Source: Sulfurovum sp. | GTDB lineage: Bacteria; Campylobacterota; Campylobacteria; Campylobacterales; Sulfurovaceae | NCBI GenBank assembly: GCA_020719895.1 | Contig: DYPM01000008.1 | Coordinates: 1-22,123, forward strand | Reading direction: 5' to 3' | Length of the DNA: 22,123 nucleotides | Shown: positions 7,265-15,079 of the stretch, piece after piece | How positions within the stretch are numbered: position 1 is the first letter of the stretch | How the letters are laid out: each line of letters starts with the position of its first letter | The notes under the pieces: model-generated | The model's input: the letters and a program-made list of their open reading frames with translations, nothing else | Told to the model about the DNA's origin: nothing | Databases searched by the model: none | Program-made: the position numbers and the translations under genes

Positions 7265-8320
7265 ATGAGTATTGTAATGACAGGTGGTGGCACAGGTGGT
7301 CATTTGGCCATAGTTCGTGCAGTAAAAGAGAGCATAATACAACTCAACACAAAAAATAGTGCAACACCCCAACTTATCTATATCGGCTCTACTAAAGGAC
7401 AAGACAAAAAGTGGTTTGAAGCAGACAACGACTTTGCTTATAAATACTTCATAGAGAGTCAAGGAGTAGTCAATCAAGGTGTTTTTGGAAAAATGAATGC
7501 ACTTTTCAAAATTGCAATTTCTGCTTGGAAAGTACGAAAACTTCTTAAAACTCACAATGCTCGAGTAGTCTTTTCTGTGGGAGGTTTTTCTGCTGCACCT
7601 GCGGCATTAGCAGCAAAACTCTGTGGTGTACCATTGGTTATACACGAACAAAATGCCAAAATAGGTTTGCTCAATCGACTGCTCAAACCTTACGCTACTA
7701 AATTTATCTCCTCTTATCTCAAAGAGAGTCCGATTCAAGCTTATCCTGTCAATCAAATCTTTTTTAAAAATGCTCGTATTCGTACACACATCAAAACAGT
7801 GATATTTTTGGGTGGATCTCAAGGAGCAAAAGCGATTAATGAGTTGGCATTGTCATTAGCAGAGAGTCTTACTGGGCGTGGAATCTCGATTATCCATCAA
7901 GCAGGAGAGAGTCACGTCGATAGTGTTAAAAATCAATACAAACAGATGGGAATCGAAGCGGAGGTGTTTGGATTCACTGATCAAATGGCTTCACTGATGC
8001 AAAAAGCCGATTTTGCTATCGCACGTGCAGGTGCGTCAACGCTTTGGGAACTTGCAGCAACTGCACTTCCTACGCTGTATATTCCTTATCCTTACGCTGC
8101 TGGAGATCATCAATTTTATAATGCAAAATTTTTGGTCGATAAAGGATTGGCGTGGATAATGCGAGAGGATACGCTTTTAGCAGAAGGAGTATTAGTGTTG
8201 CTCGATGAAGAGATAGAGAGTAAAAGCAAAGGGCTTTTGGAGTGTGTTAAAAAAGATGGAAGTAATCAAATAGCAAAACTTTTAATAAGCTACGACAATA
8301 ACCATCATTGCCCATATTAA
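7265..8320 (+). CDS. murG: UDP-GlcNAc:undecaprenyl-PP-MurNAc-pentapeptide GlcNAc transferase MurG
   Basis: Converts lipid I to lipid II on the inner face of the cytoplasmic membrane, supplying the substrate of FtsW. The 351-residue protein is a GT-B enzyme. The N-terminal loop GGGTGGH is at residues 7-13. HEQNA and the second glycine loop GGSQGA lie mid-protein, followed by RAGASTLWE and GDHQFYNA, the UDP-GlcNAc site. The start at 7265 is chosen over an in-frame codon at 7205 because GGAGGT lies just upstream and the protein then begins at the first beta strand. The usual P of the GGTGGHxxPA motif is replaced (GGHLAIVRA). Confidence 0.94.
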   Translation: MSIVMTGGGTGGHLAIVRAVKESIIQLNTKNSATPQLIYIGSTKGQDKKWFEADNDFAYKYFIESQGVVNQGVFGKMNALFKIAISAWKVRKLLKTHNARVVFSVGGFSAAPAALAAKLCGVPLVIHEQNAKIGLLNRLLKPYATKFISSYLKESPIQAYPVNQIFFKNARIRTHIKTVIFLGGSQGAKAINELALSLAESLTGRGISIIHQAGESHVDSVKNQYKQMGIEAEVFGFTDQMASLMQKADFAIARAGASTLWELAATALPTLYIPYPYAAGDHQFYNAKFLVDKGLAWIMREDTLLAEGVLVLLDEEIESKSKGLLECVKKDGSNQIAKLLISYDNNHHCPY

Positions 8321-8355
8321 GGTATGAAACATAAATAAGTAGATACACTTTTGGC

Positions 8356-8361
8356 TAAAAT
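8356..8361 (+). promoter_or_regulatory. -10 box candidate for bamA
   Basis: TAAAAT in TTGGCTAAAATCTTTT, 23 bases before the bamA start codon. The surrounding sequence fits the phylum's usual -10-only promoters. Confidence 0.45.
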
Positions 8362-8383
8362 CTTTTGGACAAGGCTATCGTAG

Positions 8384-10684
8384 ATGATCAAAAAAATGGC
8401 TCTTTTATTTGTATTAGCAGGAACAACTCTCAATGCAGGAGAGAAAATCGACGCAGTCGAATATATAGGGTTGGGACACCTTTCTGTTGGCGTTGCAGAG
8501 GAGATTGCTGGGATTGGCAAAGGTGATGAAATTGATCTTGCAAAAATCAACGCATCGGTAAAGAAGTTTTTTGCATTGGGCTACTTCAAAGATGTGTGGG
8601 TAGAAAAAAAAGATACAAAAATTATCTATCACTTTCAAGAGAAACTTGCTATCTCAAATATAGAAGTCAAAGGATTTGGCTCTGATGACGACACCCAAAA
8701 ACTACTTGACAAGATCGGGCTTAAAAAAGGTGATCTTTATGATGAAAGCAAAATCAAAGAAGCAAAAAAATCAATCATAGCAAGTCTTGAAGAGCAAGGT
8801 TATTACGACAGTGTAGTGGAGATTAGCTCTGATCAAAAAAGCAAAAACAGTATCGCACTCAAGTTTGAAGTCAACAAGGGAGAGAAAATCATTGTCCGCA
8901 AAATCAACTTCATTGGGATTCGCACCTTTGAGGCAGACAAACTTCAATCCCTAATGGCAAATAAAGAGCGTGACAGCTTGGGTTGGTTTCCTTTTGGATT
9001 CAATGACGGCGTGGCAAAAGTTGATCAGCTTGAGCTTGATAGCTTCAGAGCCAAAGAGATCTATATGCAAAATGGATATCTTGATGCAGAAGTAGGCAAA
9101 CCGTTAATGCGTGTTGATTTTGGCTCATACAATGCCATGATTGATTATTTGGTCTCTGAGGGAACACAATATAAAGTAGGAGACGTCTCATTGGCACTTT
9201 CTCTTAAAGGGATTGATTCAGTAAAAGTAGCACAAGCATTGCGTCTCAAAAAAGGAATGGTTTTTGATATCGAACGTATGAGAAGCGATATGCAGATGAT
9301 TAAAGAGAGTGTTGGAAATTTAGGATATGCCTTTGCAAAAGTCTATCCAAATATGCACAAAGATGATCACAATCACACTGTCAATCTGCAATATATGGTA
9401 GAGTCAGGAGATCCTGTCACTATCAATGATGTGATTATTTCAGGCAATGATGTGACCAAAGATCGTGTTATTCGTCGTTATATCTATCTTGCTCCTGGAG
9501 ACAAATACAACGAAACAGATCTCAAAGAGTCCAAAGGAGCATTAGGACGAACAGGATATTTTGAAAAAATAGACATCGAAACCCAACGTGTCTCTCAAGA
9601 TAAAATCAATCTTCTTGTCAAAGTCAAAGAGGCATCTACGGGTACTATCTCTGCTGGTGGTGGATATGGACAATACGAAGGATTTATGTTCAATGCTTCA
9701 GTTTCTGATAAAAATATCTTAGGAAGTGGTGTCAATGGAAGTTTAGGATTTGATATTTCCAAAATATCAACCAACTACAATCTCTCTTTTACAAATCCAC
9801 GACTTTGGGATAGTATGTACAGTTTGGGGGTTGATCTTTATAAAAGAGATTACAAATATATCGACTACACTCAAGATCAGCTTGGAGGAAGTGTCAATAT
9901 TGGCAAACTCCTTGATCGTCACCTTTATGGCTCAGTGGGTATAGGCTATGTAGACAATCAATCCTCAATCAATAATGACTACAACACCACTATCAATGAT
10001 ATTTTTTATAGTGATAAATACAAAAAAGCCTCTCTTTTTGCGACACTCAAATATGACAATACAGACGATTTTTATGTTCCACGAGAAGGATATATCGCAT
10101 TAGGATCAGTAGAGCTTGCCAATATGAATGGAGATATAACCGCAGAAAATCAAGCCAAAGGATACAAAGAGTTTGCCAAATACGCCAAATTCTCTGCTAA
10201 GTTTGGAGCATTCAATGGACTAGAAAAAACGCTTGATTATGATCTCGTCTTACGCTATAAAGCACGATTGAGCGTAATCAGTGCAAATGATGAGTACATT
10301 CCTATCGGAGAAAAACTCTTTATAGGAGGAATGGGCTCGGTACGTGGATACAACGCTTTTTCTCTCTCTCCGCTTTATGAATCAAGACGTATTGGAGGTA
10401 CTTATTCTTTCTCTAACGCTTTAGAGGCAAGCATTCCACTCTCCGAAGAGACCAAAATGCGTTTGGCATTTTTTGTCGATTGGGGAACGATAGGCACAAG
10501 AGATCTTCTTATTGCTCCTTCCAATAAAGTATCAGTCGATGAGATTTCGCGTAGCTCCAGCGGAGCAGTGCTTGAATGGCAATCTCCATTTGGACCTCTC
10601 AACCTCATTTTTGCCAAAGCCATCAATCCAAGTAGCGATGACAGTACGGCTTTCTTTGAGTTCTCTATGGGAAGTAACTTTTAA
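8384..10684 (+). CDS. bamA: Outer-membrane protein assembly factor BamA (Omp85)
   Basis: Essential outer-membrane beta-barrel that folds and inserts other barrel proteins. The 766 residues begin with a signal peptide (MIKKMALLFVLAGTTLNA, cleavage predicted after residue 18). Periplasmic POTRA repeats extend to about residue 420, each with the IxxIxxxG and FxxGYF-like pattern. A 16-strand barrel follows. The barrel's inward-folded loop has the VRGY motif at 653-656, and the chain ends in phenylalanine, the usual C-terminal insertion signal. The ribosome-binding site is weak (AAGG about 9 bases upstream). It converges on mqnA with only 13 bases between stop codons. Confidence 0.93.
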   Translation: MIKKMALLFVLAGTTLNAGEKIDAVEYIGLGHLSVGVAEEIAGIGKGDEIDLAKINASVKKFFALGYFKDVWVEKKDTKIIYHFQEKLAISNIEVKGFGSDDDTQKLLDKIGLKKGDLYDESKIKEAKKSIIASLEEQGYYDSVVEISSDQKSKNSIALKFEVNKGEKIIVRKINFIGIRTFEADKLQSLMANKERDSLGWFPFGFNDGVAKVDQLELDSFRAKEIYMQNGYLDAEVGKPLMRVDFGSYNAMIDYLVSEGTQYKVGDVSLALSLKGIDSVKVAQALRLKKGMVFDIERMRSDMQMIKESVGNLGYAFAKVYPNMHKDDHNHTVNLQYMVESGDPVTINDVIISGNDVTKDRVIRRYIYLAPGDKYNETDLKESKGALGRTGYFEKIDIETQRVSQDKINLLVKVKEASTGTISAGGGYGQYEGFMFNASVSDKNILGSGVNGSLGFDISKISTNYNLSFTNPRLWDSMYSLGVDLYKRDYKYIDYTQDQLGGSVNIGKLLDRHLYGSVGIGYVDNQSSINNDYNTTINDIFYSDKYKKASLFATLKYDNTDDFYVPREGYIALGSVELANMNGDITAENQAKGYKEFAKYAKFSAKFGAFNGLEKTLDYDLVLRYKARLSVISANDEYIPIGEKLFIGGMGSVRGYNAFSLSPLYESRRIGGTYSFSNALEASIPLSEETKMRLAFFVDWGTIGTRDLLIAPSNKVSVDEISRSSSGAVLEWQSPFGPLNLIFAKAINPSSDDSTAFFEFSMGSNF

Positions 10685-10697
10685 GTGTTGACTCTCT

Positions 10698-11345
10698 TTA
10701 AAACTTTGATTTTTTTAAAAATCGTTTCAGTCCGCGTTTGGCACGATAGTCTAACCTGTACTCGATATGTTCAAGATACCAAAGTAGTGCTTTTGGGGTA
10801 ATGCCTCTTTTTCGTGCTTCACGTTTGAGAGTGGTTTGGGGAATGCGTACGGGTGTTTTTACAAAAGTACGTGCCAACCTCTCTATCTCCTCTCCGCGTT
10901 TGAGATTGTGACATAGTCGAGCAAAAACAAAAGGCAAACCAGTCATTTCATACCACGCCTTAGCAAGATCTACTCCTTCTCCGCCTTCAAGTTTGTATTT
11001 AAGTGCGGTATCGCCGATAAGGACTCTTCCTTGTAAACCCAATAGAGTAGCAAGTCGATTTGAGGTTGCAGAAGCTGGGTCTATTGCTGTATCACCAGGA
11101 ATCACAAAAACACTTTGTACTGCTTTGTTGGCGATGATTCCAAGATCAGTGCAACGGTAGCGATTGGATTCTATTGATGAGATAAATGCTGCATTAATCT
11201 CTCTTCTTTTGAGTGAAGCGTTGATTTGACTTGGTACCGCACGTTTGTAGCGTAGTGCCATTTTGGACGCATCTGAATGAAGGTGACGCTTGAGAAAGAG
11301 TTGAAAAGGGAGCAGATTGAGATATGAGATCGAACCAAATACCAT
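10698..11345 (-). CDS. mqnA: Chorismate dehydratase MqnA (futalosine menaquinone pathway)
   Basis: Dehydrates chorismate to 3-enolpyruvyl-benzoate, the first step of the futalosine route to menaquinone used by Campylobacterota. The 215-residue protein has the solute-binding-like MqnA fold. It opens with GSISYLNLLPFQLF (the family's YLN-PF start), then VPSQINASLKRREINAAFISS, and ends in a basic tail. The start at 11345 has AAGGAG 9 bases upstream and a TATAAT box beyond it. No other mqn gene is in the window. The family also contains MqnD-like proteins, but the N-terminal pattern and length favour MqnA. Confidence 0.85.
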   Translation of the reverse strand: MVFGSISYLNLLPFQLFLKRHLHSDASKMALRYKRAVPSQINASLKRREINAAFISSIESNRYRCTDLGIIANKAVQSVFVIPGDTAIDPASATSNRLATLLGLQGRVLIGDTALKYKLEGGEGVDLAKAWYEMTGLPFVFARLCHNLKRGEEIERLARTFVKTPVRIPQTTLKREARKRGITPKALLWYLEHIEYRLDYRAKRGLKRFLKKSKF

Positions 11346-11383
11346 CCGCTTGATCTCCTTTTTTTAATTTTTGGTTAAGGCGG

Positions 11384-11389
11384 ATTATA
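11384..11389 (-). promoter_or_regulatory. -10 box for mqnA
   Basis: Perfect TATAAT on the minus strand (GATATAATCC), 38 bases before the mqnA start. It lies back to back with the moaD box at 11402-11407. Confidence 0.65.
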
Positions 11390-11401
11390 TCAAACAACTT
11401 T

Positions 11402-11407
11402 TATAAT
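11402..11407 (+). promoter_or_regulatory. -10 box for moaD-moaE-moeA
   Basis: Perfect TATAAT in TTTTATAATCGTT, 44 bases before moaD. Only 12 bases separate it from the divergent mqnA box, so the two promoters share their upstream DNA. Confidence 0.65.
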
Positions 11408-11451
11408 CGTTCTCCTTTGGATTAAAAAAATCAATAATTAAAGAGAGAGAT

Positions 11452-11673
11452 ATGGTAAAAGTAGAATTTTTAGGTCCTATCGGTAAAGCTTCAATAGAGA
11501 TTGAGGCAAACACACTTGCAGAGGTATCAAAGATACTTAAAGAAGAAGAAGATATTTCTCATTGGCTTAGTCAGTGTGCGGTTGCTGTGAATGATGTGAT
11601 GATCAGTGATCTTGATTTTTCTCTCAAAGATGGAGACAAAATCTCGATTCTTCCTCCTGTGTGTGGTGGCTAA
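11452..11673 (+). CDS. moaD: Molybdopterin synthase small subunit MoaD
   Basis: Ubiquitin-fold sulfur carrier; its C-terminal glycine is thiocarboxylated and donates sulfur to cyclic pyranopterin monophosphate in molybdopterin synthesis. The 73 residues end in the essential double glycine (PPVCGG), preceded by DGDKISILPPV, which is diagnostic for the ThiS/MoaD family. ThiS is excluded by the immediately following moaE, one base downstream of the stop. The ribosome-binding site is a purine run (AGAGAGAG). First gene of a moaD-moaE-moeA operon; moaA, moaC and moeB are not in the window. Confidence 0.92.
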   Translation: MVKVEFLGPIGKASIEIEANTLAEVSKILKEEEDISHWLSQCAVAVNDVMISDLDFSLKDGDKISILPPVCGG

Positions 11674-11674
11674 A

Positions 11675-12109
11675 ATGGAGCTTTATCAAGGGCCGCTTGA
11701 TATCAAAGAGATATTTGGACGTTGGCTTGAAGAGGAGTCACGCGCCAACTATGGAGCGTATATTCCGTTTGTGGGAACGATTCGTGCTGAAGAGGGGATT
11801 GATGGATTGAGTTTTGATATCTATGGACCGATTCTTGCGGTGTGGTTTGAGAGATGGCAAGAGATCGCCAAAACAAAAGGAGCAAAAGTCAAGATGGCAC
11901 ACGCAGTTGGCGATGTACCGATACACACCTCATCTTATATCGCTGCTGTTTTTTCTCCAAAGCGACGTGTAGCACTCGAAATGATTGACGCGTTTGTAGA
12001 AGATTTCAAAGCCAATGCACCAATATGGAAATATGATTTGGTGGACGGCAAACGACACTATGCGACAGATCGAAGCACTCCTATGAGTGGTGCTGGACTG
12101 CTTGCGTAG
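11675..12109 (+). CDS. moaE: Molybdopterin synthase large subunit MoaE
   Basis: Catalytic subunit that, with MoaD, inserts two sulfurs into precursor Z to form molybdopterin. In the 144 residues, GAYIPFVGTIR at about 27-37 matches the family's GAxxxFxGxVR opening, and the active-site segment APIWKYD is near residue 117, with its lysine. The longer in-frame start at 11606 overlaps moaD heavily and adds unrelated residues, so the ATG at 11675 is used. The usual RHRxG segment reads AHAVG here, a departure from the textbook pattern. The partner is encoded one base upstream and moeA follows. Confidence 0.9.
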   Translation: MELYQGPLDIKEIFGRWLEEESRANYGAYIPFVGTIRAEEGIDGLSFDIYGPILAVWFERWQEIAKTKGAKVKMAHAVGDVPIHTSSYIAAVFSPKRRVALEMIDAFVEDFKANAPIWKYDLVDGKRHYATDRSTPMSGAGLLA

Positions 12110-12129
12110 TTTTGCAGAGAAAGGTATAT

Positions 12130-13329
12130 ATGTTAAGTTTTGAGAGATCAATAGAGATTCTTAATGAGATACAAATCAATCAATATCAGACTCAAAAACT
12201 CTATTTAATGGAGTGTTTGGGATATGTTTTGGCGGAGGATATTATCGCTGATCACAACTCTCCTGCATTTCCTGTTTCTGCTATGGATGGATATGCGTTG
12301 CGATATGATGATATGGAGTTGGAGAGAGTTCGCATCGCTGGTATCACTCCTGCGGGATTTGAGGTTGAAACGGTTGTAGAAAAAGGTGTGTGTGTCAAGA
12401 CATTTACAGGTTCGCTGATGCCAAAAGGTGCTGATACGCTGATTCCTATTGAAAATGTCACAGTCGAAGGAGAGATGATCAAAATCAATCAAAAAGTTCC
12501 TTTTGGTTTTGCAGTGCGTGCCGTAGGTGAAAATTATGCCCAAGGAGAGAAGCTCATCGCACGCGGTACGACGATTGATTTTGCACAGATAGGTGTGATA
12601 GCGAGTCTTAATATTGTGACACTCGCAGTGTATAAGAAGCCAACCGTAGCGATTCTTTCGACAGGTTCGGAGCTTTTGGAGATAGGAGAGACGCAAACCA
12701 ACGATGCTCAAATACGCAGTTCCAATAACTATATTCTTGAAGCGATTGTGCAAAAATATGGCGGCAAACCACTTCAAATGGGATGTATTGGTGACGACAA
12801 ACAGAGTATTGCCAAAGCACTTTCGCAAGCACTTTATCAAAGTGATATTGTAGTCACCACAGGCGGTGTGAGCGTAGGAGATTTTGATTTTGTCAAGGAT
12901 GTGATTTTTGAAATGGATGCAGAGATACTTTTTAAAGGAGTAGATATCAAACCAGGACAGCACATTATGGTGGCAAAAAAGGGAGAGAAGTTTATTGTGG
13001 GACTTCCAGGATTTGCTTATTCTGCTACAGTGACAGCGTTACTCTATCTTGTGCCATTGATTTCCAAACTCCAAAATACGAGATGTAAAATACAAAAAGT
13101 AAAAGCGATTTTGGAAGAGCCGTTTGTAAAAAGATCTTCCAAAAGTGAGTTTACAGCGTGCAATCTCTCTCTTCGCGAGGGCAGATATTATGTCAATTTT
13201 AGAGACAAAAAAGTAGGCACTTCGGCTATTCTTACCAATATGCTTGGAGAGGTTGCTCTTTTGGTCACTTCTCAAACAGAGAGTTCCAAACAAGTAGGTG
13301 AGAGTGTAGAGATACTTCTTTTGGCTTGA
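12130..13329 (+). CDS. moeA: Molybdopterin molybdenumtransferase MoeA
   Basis: Inserts molybdate into adenylated molybdopterin to complete the molybdenum cofactor, needed by enzymes such as nitrate reductase, formate dehydrogenase and sulfur oxidoreductases. The 399-residue protein shows PAFPVSAMDGYA near residue 44, TGSLMPKGADTLIP near 96, STGSELLEIGE near 178, TTGGVSVGDFD near 245 and PGQHIMVAKK near 277, in the order expected. The start at 12130 has an AAAGG ribosome-binding site. An upstream TTG at 12112 would add six residues and is less likely. It lies 20 bases after moaE. Confidence 0.93.
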   Translation: MLSFERSIEILNEIQINQYQTQKLYLMECLGYVLAEDIIADHNSPAFPVSAMDGYALRYDDMELERVRIAGITPAGFEVETVVEKGVCVKTFTGSLMPKGADTLIPIENVTVEGEMIKINQKVPFGFAVRAVGENYAQGEKLIARGTTIDFAQIGVIASLNIVTLAVYKKPTVAILSTGSELLEIGETQTNDAQIRSSNNYILEAIVQKYGGKPLQMGCIGDDKQSIAKALSQALYQSDIVVTTGGVSVGDFDFVKDVIFEMDAEILFKGVDIKPGQHIMVAKKGEKFIVGLPGFAYSATVTALLYLVPLISKLQNTRCKIQKVKAILEEPFVKRSSKSEFTACNLSLREGRYYVNFRDKKVGTSAILTNMLGEVALLVTSQTESSKQVGESVEILLLA

Positions 13330-13364
13330 GGGATTTTTTAAAGTATAGATTAATTTTTTTTAGA

Positions 13365-13370
13365 TAGAAT
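13365..13370 (+). promoter_or_regulatory. -10 box of the alpha ribosomal operon
   Basis: TAGAAT preceded by T-tracts at 13334-13340 and 13354-13361, a periodic T-rich upstream pattern typical of Campylobacterota promoters. Transcription would begin near 13377, giving a leader of about 170 bases before rpmJ. Confidence 0.5.
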
Positions 13371-13377
13371 CCATCTC

Positions 13378-13547
13378 CCTATTTTTATTAATAGGCGACT
13401 GCGAGAAGAATTTTTGAGTAGCCGCACCTTCTACTCAAGAGTTGGATTGTCACACTTCGATAATCCACGCACAACTTAGGTGCTAATATCACAAATGGTC
13501 ACACGATGTACATTTGTGAGCCATACTATGACATAGGAGCAACCGAA
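13378..13547 (+). promoter_or_regulatory. Structured 5' leader of the alpha operon (candidate r-protein regulator)
   Basis: Four hairpins were read in this gene-free stretch. H1 is CCTATT/AATAGG (13378-13395). H2 is TTGAGTAG/CTACTCAA with loop CCGCACCTT (13414-13438). H3 is TGGATT/AATCCA (13443-13467). H4 is TCACAAATG/CATTTGTGA (13489-13519). The H2 loop bases GCACCT (13424-13429) are perfectly complementary to AGGTGC (13478-13483), allowing a pseudoknot across H3. The loops of H3 and H4 are both 13 bases and both start GTCACAC. GGAG at 13536-13539 is the rpmJ ribosome-binding site. S4, encoded downstream, controls its operon through a pseudoknotted leader in E. coli; a similar role here is inference. 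Confidence 0.55.
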
Positions 13548-13661
13548 ATGAAGGTGAGACCATCGGTAAAAAAGATGTGCGATGATTGTAAAATGATCAA
13601 ACGCAAAGGGATTCTTCGAGTGATTTGCAAAAATCCAAAACATAAGCAAAGACAAGGATAA
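13548..13661 (+). CDS. rpmJ: Ribosomal protein L36 (bL36)
   Basis: A 37-residue zinc-ribbon protein of the large subunit. It begins MKVRPSVKKMC and has the zinc ligands C11, C14, C27 and H32 of the standard zinc-binding form. GGAG lies 8 bases before the ATG. The stop codon is 2 bases before rpsM. In most bacteria secY, map or infA sit just upstream; here a promoter and leader do, with moeA before them. Confidence 0.97.
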   Translation: MKVRPSVKKMCDDCKMIKRKGILRVICKNPKHKQRQG

Positions 13662-13663
13662 AG

Positions 13664-14026
13664 ATGGCACGTATTGCAGGTGTTGATTTACCAAAAAAGA
13701 AAAGAGTGGAGTATGCTCTTACATACATTTATGGCGTTGGTCTTCACACATCAAGAAAAATTCTTGATGCTACAGAGATTGACTACAATACAAGAGTTTA
13801 TGAGCTTACTGATGCACAAGCTGCGGTCATTCGTAACTATATTCAAGACAATGTAGTTGTAGAGGGGGATCTTAGAAAACAAGTAGCATTGGATATCAAA
13901 GCGTTGATGGATCTTGGAAGTTTCAGAGGACTTAGACATAGAAAAGGTCTTCCTGTGCGTGGTCAAAAAACAAAAACAAACGCGCGTACCCGAAAAGGGA
14001 AACGCAAAACTGTCGGTTCGGCGTAA
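13664..14026 (+). CDS. rpsM: Ribosomal protein S13 (uS13)
   Basis: Small-subunit head protein that contacts tRNA and forms a bridge to the large subunit. The 120 residues begin MARIAGVDLP and end in the basic tail RGQKTKTNARTRKGKRK, both characteristic. GLRHRKGLPVRGQ near residue 90 is the family signature. The ribosome-binding site AAGGA lies inside the end of rpmJ, so the two genes are probably translationally coupled. Confidence 0.98.
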   Translation: MARIAGVDLPKKKRVEYALTYIYGVGLHTSRKILDATEIDYNTRVYELTDAQAAVIRNYIQDNVVVEGDLRKQVALDIKALMDLGSFRGLRHRKGLPVRGQKTKTNARTRKGKRKTVGSA

Positions 14027-14039
14027 GGAGTAGCGAAGT

Positions 14040-14414
14040 ATGGCTAAGAAAAAATCAAAAAAGAGTATTGCTAAAGGTATTGTGTATATCGCAGCAACTT
14101 TTAACAATACCGTAATTACCATCACTGATGAAATGGGAAATGTGATTGCATGGAGCAGTGCAGGTTCACTTGGATTTAAAGGCTCTAAAAAGTCCACTCC
14201 TTTTGCAGCAACCGAAGCGGTCAGTGATGCTATGAGCAAAGCGATGGAGCACGGACTTAAAGAGGTTGGCATCAAAGTACAAGGTCCAGGTTCGGGTAGA
14301 GATACAGCAGTGAAGGCAGTAGGTTCAACCGAAGGGATTCGTGTCACCTATCTTAAAGATATTACGCCACTGCCACACAACGGTTGTAGAGCGCCGAAAA
14401 AACGTAGAGTTTAA
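14040..14414 (+). CDS. rpsK: Ribosomal protein S11 (uS11)
   Basis: Small-subunit platform protein next to the mRNA exit. The 124 residues contain the signature GPGSGRDTAVKA near 86-97 and end in the typical NGCRAPKKRRV. It follows rpsM by 13 bases with a GGAG ribosome-binding site. Confidence 0.98.
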   Translation: MAKKKSKKSIAKGIVYIAATFNNTVITITDEMGNVIAWSSAGSLGFKGSKKSTPFAATEAVSDAMSKAMEHGLKEVGIKVQGPGSGRDTAVKAVGSTEGIRVTYLKDITPLPHNGCRAPKKRRV

Positions 14415-14427
14415 GAGAGGTTAAAAG

Positions 14428-15054
14428 ATGGCAAGATATAGAGGTCCTGTAGAGAGACTTGAAAGAAGACTTGGCGTTGACCTTGGATTAAAAGGGGAGC
14501 GAAGACTTGCAGGTAAATCCGCACTCGAGAAGCGTCCTTATGCACCAGGTCAACATGGACAAAGAAGAGGAAAGATCAGCGAATATGGTCTTCAACTTCA
14601 AGAGAAACAAAAAGCAAAATTTATGTACGGTATGAGCGAAAAACAGTTTAGAACACTGTATACAGAAGCCAACCGAAGAGAAGGAAACACAGGTAATATC
14701 TTGGTTCAACTTCTTGAGCAGAGACTTGACAATGTCGTATATAGAATGGGGTTTGCAACAACTCGAGCTTCGGCAAGACAGTTTGTGAGTCACGGACACA
14801 TTATTGTAGACGGCAAAAGAGTAGATATCCCTTCTTATAGGGTAAAAGCAGGTCAAAAGATCGAGATAAGAGAAAAGAGTAAAAGCAATGTGCAGATTCT
14901 CCGTTCTATAGAGCTTACCAACCAAACAGGTATGGTAGAGTGGGTAAATGTGGAAAAAGAGAAACTCTTTGGTATCTTTACGCGAGTTCCTGAGAGAGAA
15001 GAGATTTCAATCCCTGTAGAAGAGCGTTTGATCGTTGAGCTTTACTCGAAATAA
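14428..15054 (+). CDS. rpsD: Ribosomal protein S4 (uS4)
   Basis: Primary 16S rRNA-binding protein that starts assembly of the 30S body, and in E. coli the translational repressor of this operon. The 208 residues begin MARYRGPVERLERRLG. They lack the N-terminal zinc cysteines of the zinc-binding form, and the S4 RNA-binding domain covers about 96-160 (RLDNVVYRMGFATTRASARQ). It is the natural candidate ligand for the structured leader ahead of rpmJ. It lies 13 bases after rpsK, with an AGAGAGG ribosome-binding site. Confidence 0.98.
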   Translation: MARYRGPVERLERRLGVDLGLKGERRLAGKSALEKRPYAPGQHGQRRGKISEYGLQLQEKQKAKFMYGMSEKQFRTLYTEANRREGNTGNILVQLLEQRLDNVVYRMGFATTRASARQFVSHGHIIVDGKRVDIPSYRVKAGQKIEIREKSKSNVQILRSIELTNQTGMVEWVNVEKEKLFGIFTRVPEREEISIPVEERLIVELYSK

Positions 15055-15079
15055 TTGTGATACTTACGAAGGGTAGTTT

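Noticed and set aside
11194..11397. Small minus-strand frame overlapping the mqnA start
   Set aside because: It crosses the mqnA promoter and ribosome-binding site, shares no family features and is a shadow of mqnA.
12112..12129. TTG start for moeA
   Set aside because: It adds six non-conserved residues, while the ATG at 12130 has an AAAGG site at proper distance.
12205..12963. Long minus-strand open frame opposite moeA
   Set aside because: Composition is Cys/His/Arg-rich nonsense typical of an antisense frame, and moeA on the other strand shows all its conserved motifs.
13395..13520. tRNA-like gene in the alpha-operon leader
   Set aside because: The hairpins do not form a cloverleaf: the TTCGATA stretch lacks complementary 5-base flanks and there is no 7-bp acceptor stem.
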